Below, piece after piece: positions 44,845-54,197 of a DNA stretch of 64,000 bases. The stretch's first letter is position 1. Every line of letters starts with the position of its first letter. Under the pieces are notes generated by a model. That model made no database searches, was not told where the DNA came from, and was given only the letters and a program-made list of their open reading frames with translations. The stretch is from Gimesia algae (GTDB lineage Bacteria; Planctomycetota; Planctomycetia; Planctomycetales; Planctomycetaceae): positions 5,617,357 to 5,681,356 of the forward strand of contig NZ_CP036343.1 of NCBI RefSeq assembly GCF_007746795.1. The letters are read 5' to 3'. A program made the position numbers and the translations under genes.

Positions 44845-45591
44845 TTATTCCACAGACTCACTTTGCAGAATCTCAGCCACTTCGGCGAGTTGCTCCTGTG
44901 TATTGACACCCATTGCTTCCTGAATATCAAAGACGGGAAATGCCTTGACCGTCTGGACTGCTTTCAGCAGGATCTCAGCACAATCGGTCAGATAGTATTC
45001 GGCCTGGCTGTTATCGGGCTTCAGCCGTTGTAACGCGCTAAATAGCTGACGTCCGTCAAACGCGAAGCAGCCTGTGTTAATCTCTTCAATTGCTGCTTCT
45101 TCGGGTGTGGCATCTTTTTGTTCCACAATTCGCAGGAACTGTCCTGCTGCGTCACGCACGATCCGTCCTAAACCATGGTTGGCTTCGGTAATCGCCGTCC
45201 CGACGACACAAGCCGCCTGATTTTCTTTCTGCAGTCCGAGCAGTCTCGAGAGTGAACTGCCTTTCAACAGAGGAGTATCACCGGCTAAAACCAGCACGGG
45301 ACCATCATGGTCCGCCAGGTTTTCGGCACTCATCATGACTGCATGGCCGGTCCCCTTTTGTTCCGACTGCAGGGCAAATTGGATATCACTGTGATGGGCG
45401 AGGGCCGCTTTGACTTCATCAGCCTTGTGCCCGACGATCACGACCAGTTTTTCACAGTTCGCAGCACGAGCAGCATCCAGAACGTATTCGATCATGGGAC
45501 GGCCCAGAACCGGATGCAGAACCTTGGGAAGCTCCGATTTCATCCGGGTACTTTTACCGGCGGCAAGAATCACAGCGGCAGGACGACTCAA
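44845..45591 (-). CDS. stand-alone GlmU-type UDP-N-acetylglucosamine pyrophosphorylase domain
   Basis: 248 residues with the N-terminal half of GlmU only: VILAAGKSTRMKSELPKVLHPVLGRPMIEYVLDA (the nucleotidyltransferase signature), VIVGHKADEVKAAL, EQKGTGHAVMMS, LVLAGDTPLLKG, GLGRIVRDAAGQFLRIVEQKD and INTGCFAFDG, then AEYYLTDCAEIL. Canonical GlmU has about 450 residues with a left-handed beta-helix acetyltransferase domain; it is absent here, so the acetyl transfer step must be performed elsewhere. The start has ATG at 45591. It precedes prs. Confidence 0.9.
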   Translation of the reverse strand: MSRPAAVILAAGKSTRMKSELPKVLHPVLGRPMIEYVLDAARAANCEKLVVIVGHKADEVKAALAHHSDIQFALQSEQKGTGHAVMMSAENLADHDGPVLVLAGDTPLLKGSSLSRLLGLQKENQAACVVGTAITEANHGLGRIVRDAAGQFLRIVEQKDATPEEAAIEEINTGCFAFDGRQLFSALQRLKPDNSQAEYYLTDCAEILLKAVQTVKAFPVFDIQEAMGVNTQEQLAEVAEILQSESVE

Positions 45592-45692
45592 GGTAGATTT
45601 CCTTTACTCAGCAGTACAATGGGTGTGCGACAGGCAGCATGGTATAACCACTGGCTGACGGCGTGTCGCTCAAGATGATTTGATCGTTTCGA

Positions 45693-46847
45693 TTAAAACT
45701 GCACACCAAAGCGGGCGATGAAACCATCTTTGATGTCAAATCCGCCACCACGTCTGAAGTCAGCTTCACGTTTCAAAACACCCCCTGCTTCGAGGAACAG
45801 AGACATGCAGCCATTGTCCCCACGTATACCGAGCATCATGACATAATCTTTGAATTCGACCTGATCGCGGCCATTCACACCGGCCCGTTCGACTTCAAAT
45901 GCTTCAATATCATATTCGAAGGTACCGTAAAGCCAGACGCTCTTATCACCGACATTACCCATGAAGCGGCTGACGCGCGATTTGGGGAACATGGCTCGAA
46001 CTTCCCACAAATCGTTGGGAGTCCAGACGACACCTGCATAAGGAATGACATAATCGCCGACCCGGTCCCAGTATGCGGCACCAGCGGCAAACATCCAGGT
46101 ATCAGAAGGTCGGAAGAACAGAACGACACGAGCATCAAACTGCCAGGCATGTGAACTCAAACTCTTGCCAAAATCGGAAGCCAAAGCAGGTGTGAAGCCT
46201 AACTGTACACTCCACAGACCATTGGCGGGTGTTGACATCTGCAAATCACTGCCGAAACGATACCCCGCTCCTGGTAACGAGACGAACTGGGGACCATCCC
46301 AGCCACGGTAATCAAACTCGGGAGTCGCTGTGAAAATCCAGCCATTCCGGGTGGGAGTCGTATATTGCAGATCAACGTCTGTTTCGAACACAGCAAAGTT
46401 TCCGCCCGGTGCTCCCCCCGGCTGGACGTAGGTTCGTGCCTTTGGCAAGAAGCCAAATTCAAACTTCGAAGACCAGCCAAAGCGATAAGGCTGCGGACCA
46501 TTGATGCCTGCAGGATAGCTGCCTCCGGGCATGCCTTGCGCCGCATAAGGATCAACGCCGGCACCTGGCGACATAAATGGATCGTAGCCCTGTTGTGGTG
46601 CTCCATACAGATTGCCGCCCCCCATATTCGGGTCAAAAGGCTGCGCATTCGGATCGATAAACTGGCCACCATTGGGAGGCATGGTTGTGCCATACGGGGC
46701 CGTTTCTTCATAGGTTGGCGGCGGACTTTGAGCACGAATTACAGCCTCAAAGTCTTCTGCGGGCGTATAAATAGTAGTTATTTCAGCCGCATTCAGGTTC
46801 ATGCTGGCGGAGAAAACAATGGCAAGACAAAGAAGGGAAGCTTTCAA
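45693..46847 (-). CDS. putative outer-membrane beta-barrel protein
   Basis: 384 residues with a signal peptide (residues 1-21, ending NAAE). A Gly/Pro/Gln-rich linker (residues about 40-115, with repeated GGN, GYDPF and PGAGVDPY) precedes a region of alternating aromatic strands: FGWSSKFEFGFLP, NGWIFTATPEFDYRGWDG, AWQFDARVVLFF and WLYGTFEYDIEAF. It ends in IARFGVQF, with the terminal Phe expected of outer-membrane barrels recognised by the BAM machinery. Substrate or transport role unknown. Upstream is a long gap. Confidence 0.75.
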   Translation of the reverse strand: MKASLLCLAIVFSASMNLNAAEITTIYTPAEDFEAVIRAQSPPPTYEETAPYGTTMPPNGGQFIDPNAQPFDPNMGGGNLYGAPQQGYDPFMSPGAGVDPYAAQGMPGGSYPAGINGPQPYRFGWSSKFEFGFLPKARTYVQPGGAPGGNFAVFETDVDLQYTTPTRNGWIFTATPEFDYRGWDGPQFVSLPGAGYRFGSDLQMSTPANGLWSVQLGFTPALASDFGKSLSSHAWQFDARVVLFFRPSDTWMFAAGAAYWDRVGDYVIPYAGVVWTPNDLWEVRAMFPKSRVSRFMGNVGDKSVWLYGTFEYDIEAFEVERAGVNGRDQVEFKDYVMMLGIRGDNGCMSLFLEAGGVLKREADFRRGGGFDIKDGFIARFGVQF

Positions 46848-47404
46848 TGTTCAACCTGCGAATATAGGATTAATCAGTTTGCGAGCAGAAGTGCTCTGTC
46901 TGAATGGGGAGTCGGTAACACGCTGTTACTCAACTCTTATGTGTTGGGGTGGTGCAGTGAGGGGATTTTCCAAATGCAGGCGATTAGGTCAACATCAATC
47001 TGAAGGCATTCAGCAGTAAACTTGAGGAATAGTTTGATTTTTTCAGAGAAATTCAAGAGATATTTTCTGCCCGGCAGAGCAGGAGATCAGAGAATTCTGT
47101 TACGTAAGCAGAACACAAATTCTTCAGTGGGCAAGTCTTACGTAATGAAGATCAGCTCGGGAGAATAAACCGGATGACGTGATCCGTTCTGACAGGCAGA
47201 CAGGAGTGCCCTAGATACCGTGTGTGTGTAATTACACAATTCAGTAATGCAGATCTGTCGTCGGCGACTACGACAGTCTGCCGGATGACTGAGAATCCAG
47301 GGATGAGAAATGAGTGCAGTCTGTCTGTCTGTACCTGTTCTCTGTCAGGCGAACTCTTCTGGAGTCTTGAGAGCCGTTTCAGTAAGTGCTGAAATCCATT
47401 CCAG
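46848..47404 (+). other. long intergenic region, about 560 bases, with an inverted repeat
   Basis: No gene is visible. It contains TTACGTAAG (47100-47108) and CTTACGTAA (47137-47145) as 9-bp inverted copies separated by 28 bases, possibly an operator or paired protein-binding site. Copy D of the 86-nt repeat follows at 47405. Confidence 0.4.
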
Positions 47405-47490
47405 ACTGTATCCAGTGATACTGTCGCATCTCCAGGTCCATTTGGACCGAGTATAATATACCAAGAGACACTATGGTCAAATGTAATACG
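47405..47490 (+). repeat. 86-nt dispersed intergenic repeat, copy D
   Basis: It aligns without gaps to copies A and B: ACTGTATCC, GCATCTCCAGGTCCATTTGG (47426-47445), ACCGAGTATAATATACCAAG, AGACACTATGGTCAAATGTA, ending ATACG. In this copy GGTCC ATTT GGACC forms a perfect short hairpin in the core. It lies just downstream of the small gene ending at 47505 (minus strand) and far upstream of gpsA. Confidence 0.85.
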
Positions 47491-47504
47491 CTCTGGAGAC
47501 TCGG

Positions 47505-47744
47505 TTATTTGTGATAACCCAGACCGGTAACCACTGAATGCAGTTCTTCGAAGGTGATAAAGCGCCGGCGATGACGTAATTTGTACTGGTCGATTGCTTG
47601 TGCCAGTTCGTTGACGTCTTGATTCTCGGAGTTGTAGGAATTACTGAACTGACGTCGTTCACCAATTCCGTCAGGACGACTGTCATCCCGACCTTGACGT
47701 CGATCCTGGAAAGTAGCGGACTGTTGCTCGGTGACCTGTTTCAT
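47505..47744 (-). CDS. small conserved hypothetical protein
   Basis: 79 residues. AAGGAG stands 7 bases before the ATG at 47744, a very good ribosome site. The N-terminal half is polar and arginine-rich; the C-terminal half reads NELAQAIDQYKLRHRRRFITFEELHSVVTGLGYHK. From memory, small proteins with this 'YK..hrRrFiT.eEl..v...LGY' ending occur widely in planctomycetes, but no function is known to me. The pattern suggests a compact helical or winged-type domain. It lies between intergenic regions, single. Confidence 0.7.
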   Translation of the reverse strand: MKQVTEQQSATFQDRRQGRDDSRPDGIGERRQFSNSYNSENQDVNELAQAIDQYKLRHRRRFITFEELHSVVTGLGYHK

Positions 47745-48112
47745 GAGATTGCTCCTTGATGATTGACTTACCAGTAAAACCTTAAGTTACGTTTCCTGGT
47801 AAAGTGTAAAATTTTGATATCTGCAGGGGTTATTTCTGTCATCCGCTGCCAAAAATATCTACTGTTCTGGTTATGAGAATTATATGAGACTTTCGGCAAA
47901 ACTCGTTTTTGCAGGGTAAATGGGGAGTCAATCTCGGCCCGGAATGTTCCTGTCAGAAATACAATCGACTGATATTCCTGTCTTCTTTGGCTTACCCGGC
48001 AATTCTCGTTATATTACAAGTATTAGGATCATAGGTATTCTGCCTGTCATGCAGCACATGTCAGGAGGGATTTCGATCAATAGTCACGAAGTCAGAATTT
48101 CATTCTCTGAAT
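47745..48112 (+). other. intergenic region, about 370 bases
   Basis: Between the divergent small gene and gpsA. AT-rich around 47780-47900. A frame at 47920-48240 overlaps gpsA out of frame and is not a gene. No repeat or RNA gene is seen. Confidence 0.4.
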
Positions 48113-49126
48113 ATGAAAGATCAAATTTTTATGAATACAAAAGTGGCAATCCTGGGTGGCGGTGGTATGGCAACCGCCTGCGCGACACTACTCAGCGAAT
48201 CATCCGATATTGCAGTTTCCATGTGGGTCCGCAAACCTGAAGTAGCAGCGGATATGCAGAACAGCCGGGAAAATAAACGGCTACTGCCTGGAGTCTCTCT
48301 GGCAGAATCAATCCGGGTAACTTCTGACGTTGACGAAGCAGTCGCTGATGCAGATTATCTGGTTGTGGCGATCCCAACCGAATTCCTGAGGCAGGCCTTA
48401 ACAAAACTCGCCCCTCATTTAAAAAACGTCTCACCGGTCATCAGTGTGATTAAAGGGATTGAACAGGATACTTTTTTTCGCCCCAGTGAAATCATCGCCG
48501 ACGTGCTCGGCCCCCGCCCTGTCGTGGCGCTGGGGGGACCCAGCCATGCGGAAGAAATCGCCCGCCGTCTGCCGGCCAGTGTGGTCGCCGCCAGTGGTGA
48601 TATCCAACTGGCCAAGCAGACACAGAAGCTGTTCAGCACAGACCGGTTTCGCGTCTATACGAACGTGGATATTGTCGGTGTCGAACTGGCAGGCGCTTTG
48701 AAAAATGTGATTGCGATTGCTGCAGGGATCTGTGACGGTGGCAAATACGGTGACAATGCCAAATCAGCGATCATGACACGAGGCCTGGTGGAGATGAACC
48801 GTTTCGGTTCTGCCTATGGTGCAGAGCCATCCACGTTTTCCGGGTTGGCCGGTGTGGGAGACCTGATCACAACCTGCATGAGCCCGTTCGGACGTAACCG
48901 CCGCCTGGGAGAGCGCCTGGGACAGGGAGAAACACGCGAAGAAATCATTTCCAGCATGGATGCCGTCGCGGAAGGTGTCAACACGACACGCAGCGTGTAC
49001 GATCTCGCGGAAGCAAAAGGCCTGGATATGCCCATCACTACGGAGATTTTCCGCGTGCTGTTTGAAGGTAAGTCCCCGGAAGCGGCGACGCAGACACTGA
49101 TGACTCGCCCCCAGCGAGAAGAGTAA
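48113..49126 (+). CDS. gpsA: glycerol-3-phosphate dehydrogenase [NAD(P)+]
   Basis: 337 residues (the ATG at 48131, six codons later, is an equally reasonable start). It reduces dihydroxyacetone phosphate to sn-glycerol-3-phosphate for phospholipid synthesis. Motifs: VAILGGGGMATACATLLSE (NAD(P) binding), VVAIPTEFLRQ, VISVIKGIEQDTF (catalytic Lys region), ALGGPSHAEEIARRLPASVVAAS, YTNVDIVGVELAGALKNVIAIAAGICDGGKYGDNAKSAIMTRG-type block, and GLAGVGDLITTCMSPFGRNRRLGERLGQG. All are canonical. The next gene, a PQQ-type protein, begins 78 bases later. Confidence 0.95.
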   Translation: MKDQIFMNTKVAILGGGGMATACATLLSESSDIAVSMWVRKPEVAADMQNSRENKRLLPGVSLAESIRVTSDVDEAVADADYLVVAIPTEFLRQALTKLAPHLKNVSPVISVIKGIEQDTFFRPSEIIADVLGPRPVVALGGPSHAEEIARRLPASVVAASGDIQLAKQTQKLFSTDRFRVYTNVDIVGVELAGALKNVIAIAAGICDGGKYGDNAKSAIMTRGLVEMNRFGSAYGAEPSTFSGLAGVGDLITTCMSPFGRNRRLGERLGQGETREEIISSMDAVAEGVNTTRSVYDLAEAKGLDMPITTEIFRVLFEGKSPEAATQTLMTRPQREE

Positions 49127-49204
49127 ATCATCACTGAGTTTTTTCTATTAACTTACCGGTTCAAGCGGCTCAACTTTTACTATCAATTCCCCTCGGAGTG
49201 TTCG

Positions 49205-50497
49205 ATGCGATTATCAGGACTGACCCTCACCGTTTGCCTGTTTCTATTTTTGATGTCTGACTTTTCTCAGGCAGAAACCTGGCCTCAATTTCGTGGTGCC
49301 AGCGGAAATGGCGTTTCGCAGGAAAAGAATCTGCCGGAAAAATGGTCTGCCGCGCAGGGGATTCTCTGGTCGGTGGCCTTGCCTGGTCGTGCAAATTCTT
49401 CACCTGCCATCACGGATCATCGTGTTGATATCACCACAAAAACGGACGATGACGGGCTCTGGATCGTGTCCTTCGATCGCAAAAGTGGCCAGCAGATTCG
49501 TAAGGTCAAAGTGGGAACCGGTTCCCTGGCGGCCCCTGGTCCCCGGAATCTCTGGGCTCATCGACACAACGCAGCCACACCCTGCCCCATTTCTGATGCA
49601 GAGCATATCTGGGCTTACTTTGGGTCAGGTTTACTGGTCTGCCAGGATGTGGAATCAGGAGAAGTCGTCTGGAAACGGGATCTGGTGAAAGATTATGGAG
49701 CGTACGATATCACCTTTGGCATGGGTTCCACACCCCGCCTGTGGGGCGACTTACTGTTTGTGACCTGCATGACCAAAGGTCCCTCTTATGTTGTCGCCTT
49801 TGATAAACAGACCGGCAAAGAAGTCTGGAAACAGAATCGTAAACTTCCTGCTGAAAAAGATGGGGCCGACGCCTATTCGACCCCCACGATTTTTCAAAAT
49901 GGCAATCAAACGGAACTGCTGGTATCGGGCTCTGACCATGTGAACGCCTATGATCCCCAGACAGGAAAACAGCTCTGGATCGCCGGTGGCCTGGATATTC
50001 CCAGTCCCTTTGGCCGTATCATTGCAGCCCCGGTAGCGGATGCCAGTACTGTGATCGCGACTTCCGGAAATCCGGGTGGTGGCGGCCTGGGATATATCAA
50101 AGCATTTCAGAATGGTAAGTCGGGTGATATCACTCAATCGGGCCTGCTCTGGAAATTTGATGTCGCGACTCCCGATTCTTCCACGCCGCTCGTGCTTGAT
50201 AACAGACTGTATATGATTAGTCAGAACGGCGTTGCTACCTGCCTGGATTTGAAGACAGGCAAACCGGTCTGGAAAAAACGGATGAAGGGGCAGTATTTTT
50301 CGTCCCTGGTTGCCGGCGATGGAAAGGTTTACTTCCTGAGCATTGAAGGTCTCTGCACCGTCGTTAATGCGGCGAATGGAGATATCATCGCCGAAAATCA
50401 GCTGCCGGGCACCTTTTATTCAACGCCTGCCATCAGTCACGGCGTGATCTATCTGCGTTCCTTTGACCGCCTGTATGCGATCTCGGGTAAACCATAA
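49205..50497 (+). CDS. secreted PQQ-like beta-propeller repeat protein
   Basis: 430 residues with a signal peptide (residues 1-23, LTLTVCLFLFLMSDFSQAE). The start of the mature protein, TWPQFRGASGNGVS..NLPEKWS, is the hallmark of planctomycete 'PQQ-binding-like' proteins. Propeller blades follow with the 'D..tG...W' pattern: FDRKSGQQIRKVK, QDVESGEVVWKRD, FDKQTGKEVWKQN, YDPQTGKQLWIAG, LDLKTGKPVWKKR, and FYSTPAISHGVIYLRS at the end. Whether it binds PQQ or is only a structural propeller cannot be told; residues for a quinoprotein dehydrogenase are not evident. A strong terminator follows. Confidence 0.88.
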   Translation: MRLSGLTLTVCLFLFLMSDFSQAETWPQFRGASGNGVSQEKNLPEKWSAAQGILWSVALPGRANSSPAITDHRVDITTKTDDDGLWIVSFDRKSGQQIRKVKVGTGSLAAPGPRNLWAHRHNAATPCPISDAEHIWAYFGSGLLVCQDVESGEVVWKRDLVKDYGAYDITFGMGSTPRLWGDLLFVTCMTKGPSYVVAFDKQTGKEVWKQNRKLPAEKDGADAYSTPTIFQNGNQTELLVSGSDHVNAYDPQTGKQLWIAGGLDIPSPFGRIIAAPVADASTVIATSGNPGGGGLGYIKAFQNGKSGDITQSGLLWKFDVATPDSSTPLVLDNRLYMISQNGVATCLDLKTGKPVWKKRMKGQYFSSLVAGDGKVYFLSIEGLCTVVNAANGDIIAENQLPGTFYSTPAISHGVIYLRSFDRLYAISGKP

Positions 50498-50501
50498 TCA
50501 A

Positions 50502-50539
50502 AAAAACGCCTCTCAGTATGATTGCTGAGAGGCGTTTTT
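50502..50539. terminator. bidirectional intrinsic terminator
   Basis: A perfect 15-bp stem (AAAAACGCCTCTCAG at 50502-50516 with 50525-50539) and an 8-nt loop. The A-run on the left and T-run on the right allow termination of both the PQQ-type gene and the convergent DUF1501 gene. Confidence 0.9.
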
Positions 50540-50566
50540 CGATCTGAATTGAGTCTGTCAGCAGAA

Positions 50567-52018
50567 TCAGCCGCGGCCTGTCAGTTCGGGAATGGCATTC
50601 CCATGCATGACAATCGGTGTGGGACGACCTGAGAAATCGGGTAAAAACGTATTGGCGTAATCGATGCCCAGATGTGAATAGATGGTCGCCAGGAAATCAT
50701 GGGGGCCTACGGCACGTTCGATGGGTCCTTCCCCTTTTCCATCTGTCGCACCGATGATTTGCCCGGTCTGAATATTTCCACCAGCAAACAGCATCGAATT
50801 CGCGTTCGGCCAGTGATCGCGGCCCGGCTGAGTCGTTCCCGCGCTGCCGCTGCCAATTCCGCCTCCCGTACTTTTCGAGTAGGAAATGCGAGGCGTCCGA
50901 CCAAATTCACCTGCCACAACAACCAGTACACGTTTATTCAAACCCCGCTGGTAGATGTCTTCAATCAACGCCGTCACTGCCTGGTCATAGAACGGCATCC
51001 GATATTTGATGGCGTCAAACACATGGTGATTGACGGCGTGATCATCCCAGTTTCGTACCCGACCACATAGTTTGCCGGAAAGTTCGGTTGTGATGATTTC
51101 CACGCCCGCTTCCACCAGTCGCCGCGCCATCAGACATTGCTGCCCCCATTGATGCATGCCGTATCGCTCACGAATATGTTCGGGCTCGCGGCTTAAATCG
51201 AAGGCATCGGCAGCCTGTTTGCTGGTCAACAGATTCGTCGCCTGGGCTTCGAACTGATTCATCGCTTCCATTGAACCATCCAGATCCAGGTCGCGCCGGT
51301 ATTGATCAAACTGCTGACGCAGAGAAATCCGCTGCGCCAGCCGCTCTGTCTGTTTGGTATCGGTCAGGCCAATATTGGGAACCTTGAAATCAGGTGCACT
51401 GGGGTCTCCACCAATCTGGAAAGGACCGGCCCCCGGTCCCAGGTAGGTGGGACCGGCAATCTGAAAGCTGTCGTAATTCGTGATGGCATTGATACCCACA
51501 TAATTGGGTAAAGCATTGTTTGAATCGCGACGGAGAAAATTGGCAACCGACATGAAGTCGGGCAGTTTGGGTTTGCGCTTATCAATGCGATCCGGATCGC
51601 CTCCCAGTACCTGCAGCGAACCCGCCGGATGGCCGCCGCCAGTATGAGTGATCGAACGCAGAATGGTAAATTTATCCGAGATCTGTGCATGCCGGGGAAG
51701 CAGCTCGCTAAGCAACAACCCTTCTGTGTTCGTAGCGATCGGCGAAAAAGGCCCTCGATAATCGGAGGCAGCATCTGGTTTGGGATCGTAGGTATCCAAA
51801 TGACTGACGCCGCCGCGACACCAGACCAGAATGACCGCAGTCCGCTCTTTTTTCGGCTTCTCAGGTGTCTTTCCCTGCGATTCTGCGGCGGCCTGCAGTT
51901 GATATAATCCGGGCAGAGACAGGCTGCTGAAGCCCCCCAGGCCGATTCTCATGAATTCGCGCCGGGATGCTCCTGTTGGCCGTTGACTGGCCTGACGTCT
52001 CTTCAACTGCTGTTTCAT
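50567..52018 (-). CDS. Tat-exported DUF1501 protein (second copy type)
   Basis: 483 residues. Twin-arginine signal at residues 18-32, ASRREFMRIGLGG, then SLSLPGLYQLQA. Body motifs of DUF1501: VILVWCRGGVSHLDTYDPKPDA, FTILRSITHTGGGHPAG, VLVVAGEFGRTPRI, GRDHWPNANSMLFAGGNIQTGQIIGATD and HDFLATIYSHLGID. It is related to but clearly distinct from the copy at 14442-15785. Planctomycete genomes encode many such proteins; the substrate is unknown. It lies alone, without the cytochrome-like partner often found upstream. Confidence 0.9.
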   Translation of the reverse strand: MKQQLKRRQASQRPTGASRREFMRIGLGGFSSLSLPGLYQLQAAAESQGKTPEKPKKERTAVILVWCRGGVSHLDTYDPKPDAASDYRGPFSPIATNTEGLLLSELLPRHAQISDKFTILRSITHTGGGHPAGSLQVLGGDPDRIDKRKPKLPDFMSVANFLRRDSNNALPNYVGINAITNYDSFQIAGPTYLGPGAGPFQIGGDPSAPDFKVPNIGLTDTKQTERLAQRISLRQQFDQYRRDLDLDGSMEAMNQFEAQATNLLTSKQAADAFDLSREPEHIRERYGMHQWGQQCLMARRLVEAGVEIITTELSGKLCGRVRNWDDHAVNHHVFDAIKYRMPFYDQAVTALIEDIYQRGLNKRVLVVVAGEFGRTPRISYSKSTGGGIGSGSAGTTQPGRDHWPNANSMLFAGGNIQTGQIIGATDGKGEGPIERAVGPHDFLATIYSHLGIDYANTFLPDFSGRPTPIVMHGNAIPELTGRG

Positions 52019-52181
52019 CTTATGACCTTAAAATCAACCAAAATCACTTCTGGAAGTGAGGCGCGAACCTGTTCCCTGATTGTTTATATCGGCAGTATAG
52101 CATGCGATCCCCTGCTCTGTCTAATATAATGAACAAAACTTAGTATCAAGATTTCTTATACTGAGAATCCCGATCTGCAGC

Positions 52182-54197
52182 TTACTGTTGACGACGAGTG
52201 TTGTTTCCGCCGGGGCGAGTCTTTGTCCCCGTAAGCCGCCTGAGCTTTTGTCTGATACTGTTGATGGCAACCAAAGAGGGGGAATCCGGGTCGTATTCCG
52301 CCAACGGTTGCCTGGTAAGCTGTCGCAGGAAATGAATCGAACTTTGACGGACAAACAGATGCTGCCTCGCATCCAGACCAGCGGAAAGCTCGGCCACTAA
52401 ACTTGGGCCGGCTGGAATTTCGCCCCGTGCGACCTGAAACCAGGTCTGTATGGCAGGTGAGACAGTGTTGGCCCCCATATTCTGAGCAATCTGCTTCCAG
52501 ACAACTGTTAAGCGCGCAGTGTCTTTTGTCGTCAACAGCCAGTCGATGGCGGCAGTTCGCTGTAACTCAGATCGGGAAGACATCGCTAATGGAACCGCTG
52601 ACAGAGGATTGAGGGCCATTCCCAGATTGATACCAGACTGTTGCTCCCTCCTTGAACGATCAGGCGAGACCTGCATCAGAGCAGCCAGTAGATCTTCGCT
52701 CTGATTTAACTCCGCGACAAAAGTGCCATTCAACGGAAACGATTTTGCAGGACCTGTGCGCCAGCGTTGATTTCCAGAAAGCTTCAAAGGCACGCTGATT
52801 CGCTCTGCTTTCAGTTTCAGCATCTGCTCAGACTTGAGAGCCAGCTCTTCGCGCGATGTCGTATCACTGAGCAGCAGTGTTCCCGAGAATACCTGGAGTT
52901 CACTCTGATCGGGCTCCTGTTGCACAAAAGCGATTGCCGTATCATCCTGTTGAATTTCCAGCAACCAGTCTCTCGAATGTGTGTGGTACTGAATGACAGT
53001 ACCGGCGTGAAGTTGAGAAAAGGCAATCTGACCGGACTGCAAATTCAGGTCCACTACCACCTGCAGGCCGTGAGCAGTACGCTGGCTTGCTCTGTTCATC
53101 ATCAGATCGACTTCGGTATCGGCATCCAGTACAACCTCTGACAGAGTCCCATTCTCTCCCAAAGAAATCTTCGTCTGCAACCAGCTTAAGGGGAGTGTGC
53201 GAATCCGAATGTTTGAACCTGCTTTCAGATTAGTTTCCTGTCCTGCTGCCAGGATTCCCTGCCAGTCCGAACGGGTCTCATTCCGAATACCGGCGATTCC
53301 CACCAGCTGAGTCCAGTTGAGAGTCATTGAGTCTGCGAGCTGCTGTGGTCTTGCCATTTCAGGTTTCTGCGCTGCCACAGGCGACGCCTGTAGCTGATCG
53401 TCGACACCAGGAGATACAAGGGGGCGTCGTTCGCGATGCTGATGTGAGGGAATCACGACCAGTTCAGGAGGGGAATTCAGCTGATGTGTTTGTAAAGGAG
53501 TGGGAGTGACAAGTGTCTGTTTTTTCTCGGGACTGACCGCGATCGATTTTTCTGCGACTTCAGTAGATTCCCGATTCCATAAGAAATAAGCAGGCAGAAC
53601 CAGGATGAGCAGCACCACGGCCAACCCGTAAATGATTTTCTGATGATTGATATCAGTGGGCAAAGTCGCCTCGGACGATCTCTCCAAACGGACTTGCTCT
53701 GCAGGCAACTGTATTTCTACTGATTTTGCATGATCTTCGATGGAACCAAGATAGTTTCCAGCCGAATATAGTTCCGTATTCTGTTGCAACTCCTGCTGGA
53801 CGAACTCTGACATTTTTTGTGTTGCCTGCGTTACCTGTCGCGAATATTTTTCCGGTATGACTGCTGCAGACTGTTCAAACCGGTCAGCCTGGTAAGCGGC
53901 GATCACCTCGCGGATCAGCGTCCCCTCTTGCCAGCAGGTTGATTCAAACGCCTTTTGTTCCGCGGGAGTCATGCGTTCTTCTACATAGGCGGCAATCAAT
54001 TCCACATTGAGTCCGGAATGATCAAGTGTGTCATCCAGTATCAGTTTCTGATCGGTAATTTGAGAAAGTCGTTTCCAGCGTCTGAGTAACTTGGAATCCG
54101 CCGCCAGTCGTTCGCGCACTGCCACTCCTGCTGCCGGGGAAAATTGTCCTTCCCGCAGTTTGATCAAAGTCAGAAGTGAAGGCATACCTGTTTTCAT
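52182..54197 (-). CDS. membrane-anchored FecR-like protein coupled to an ECF sigma factor
   Basis: 671 residues. Residues 1-180 form a cytoplasmic helical region (AAYVEERMTPAEQKAFE resembles a zinc-less anti-sigma segment). One membrane segment lies at residues 188-207 (IIYGLAVVLLILVLPAYFLW). The outer part contains a FecR-like beta domain from about residue 300: NTRSDWQGILAAGQETNLKAGSNIRI-like sequence and GTLSEVVLDADTEVDLMMNRASQ, RTAHGLQVVVDLNLQSGQIAF. The start ATG overlaps the sigma-factor stop by four bases (ATGA). Together with that context, it is likely to sense a signal outside the cytoplasm and hold the sigma factor; this is an inference. Confidence 0.82.
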   Translation of the reverse strand: MKTGMPSLLTLIKLREGQFSPAAGVAVRERLAADSKLLRRWKRLSQITDQKLILDDTLDHSGLNVELIAAYVEERMTPAEQKAFESTCWQEGTLIREVIAAYQADRFEQSAAVIPEKYSRQVTQATQKMSEFVQQELQQNTELYSAGNYLGSIEDHAKSVEIQLPAEQVRLERSSEATLPTDINHQKIIYGLAVVLLILVLPAYFLWNRESTEVAEKSIAVSPEKKQTLVTPTPLQTHQLNSPPELVVIPSHQHRERRPLVSPGVDDQLQASPVAAQKPEMARPQQLADSMTLNWTQLVGIAGIRNETRSDWQGILAAGQETNLKAGSNIRIRTLPLSWLQTKISLGENGTLSEVVLDADTEVDLMMNRASQRTAHGLQVVVDLNLQSGQIAFSQLHAGTVIQYHTHSRDWLLEIQQDDTAIAFVQQEPDQSELQVFSGTLLLSDTTSREELALKSEQMLKLKAERISVPLKLSGNQRWRTGPAKSFPLNGTFVAELNQSEDLLAALMQVSPDRSRREQQSGINLGMALNPLSAVPLAMSSRSELQRTAAIDWLLTTKDTARLTVVWKQIAQNMGANTVSPAIQTWFQVARGEIPAGPSLVAELSAGLDARQHLFVRQSSIHFLRQLTRQPLAEYDPDSPSLVAINSIRQKLRRLTGTKTRPGGNNTRRQQ

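Noticed and set aside
44685..44906. 73-codon open frame between prs and the glmU-type gene
   Set aside because: It runs into the 3' end of the glmU-type gene on the opposite strand and has no supporting features.
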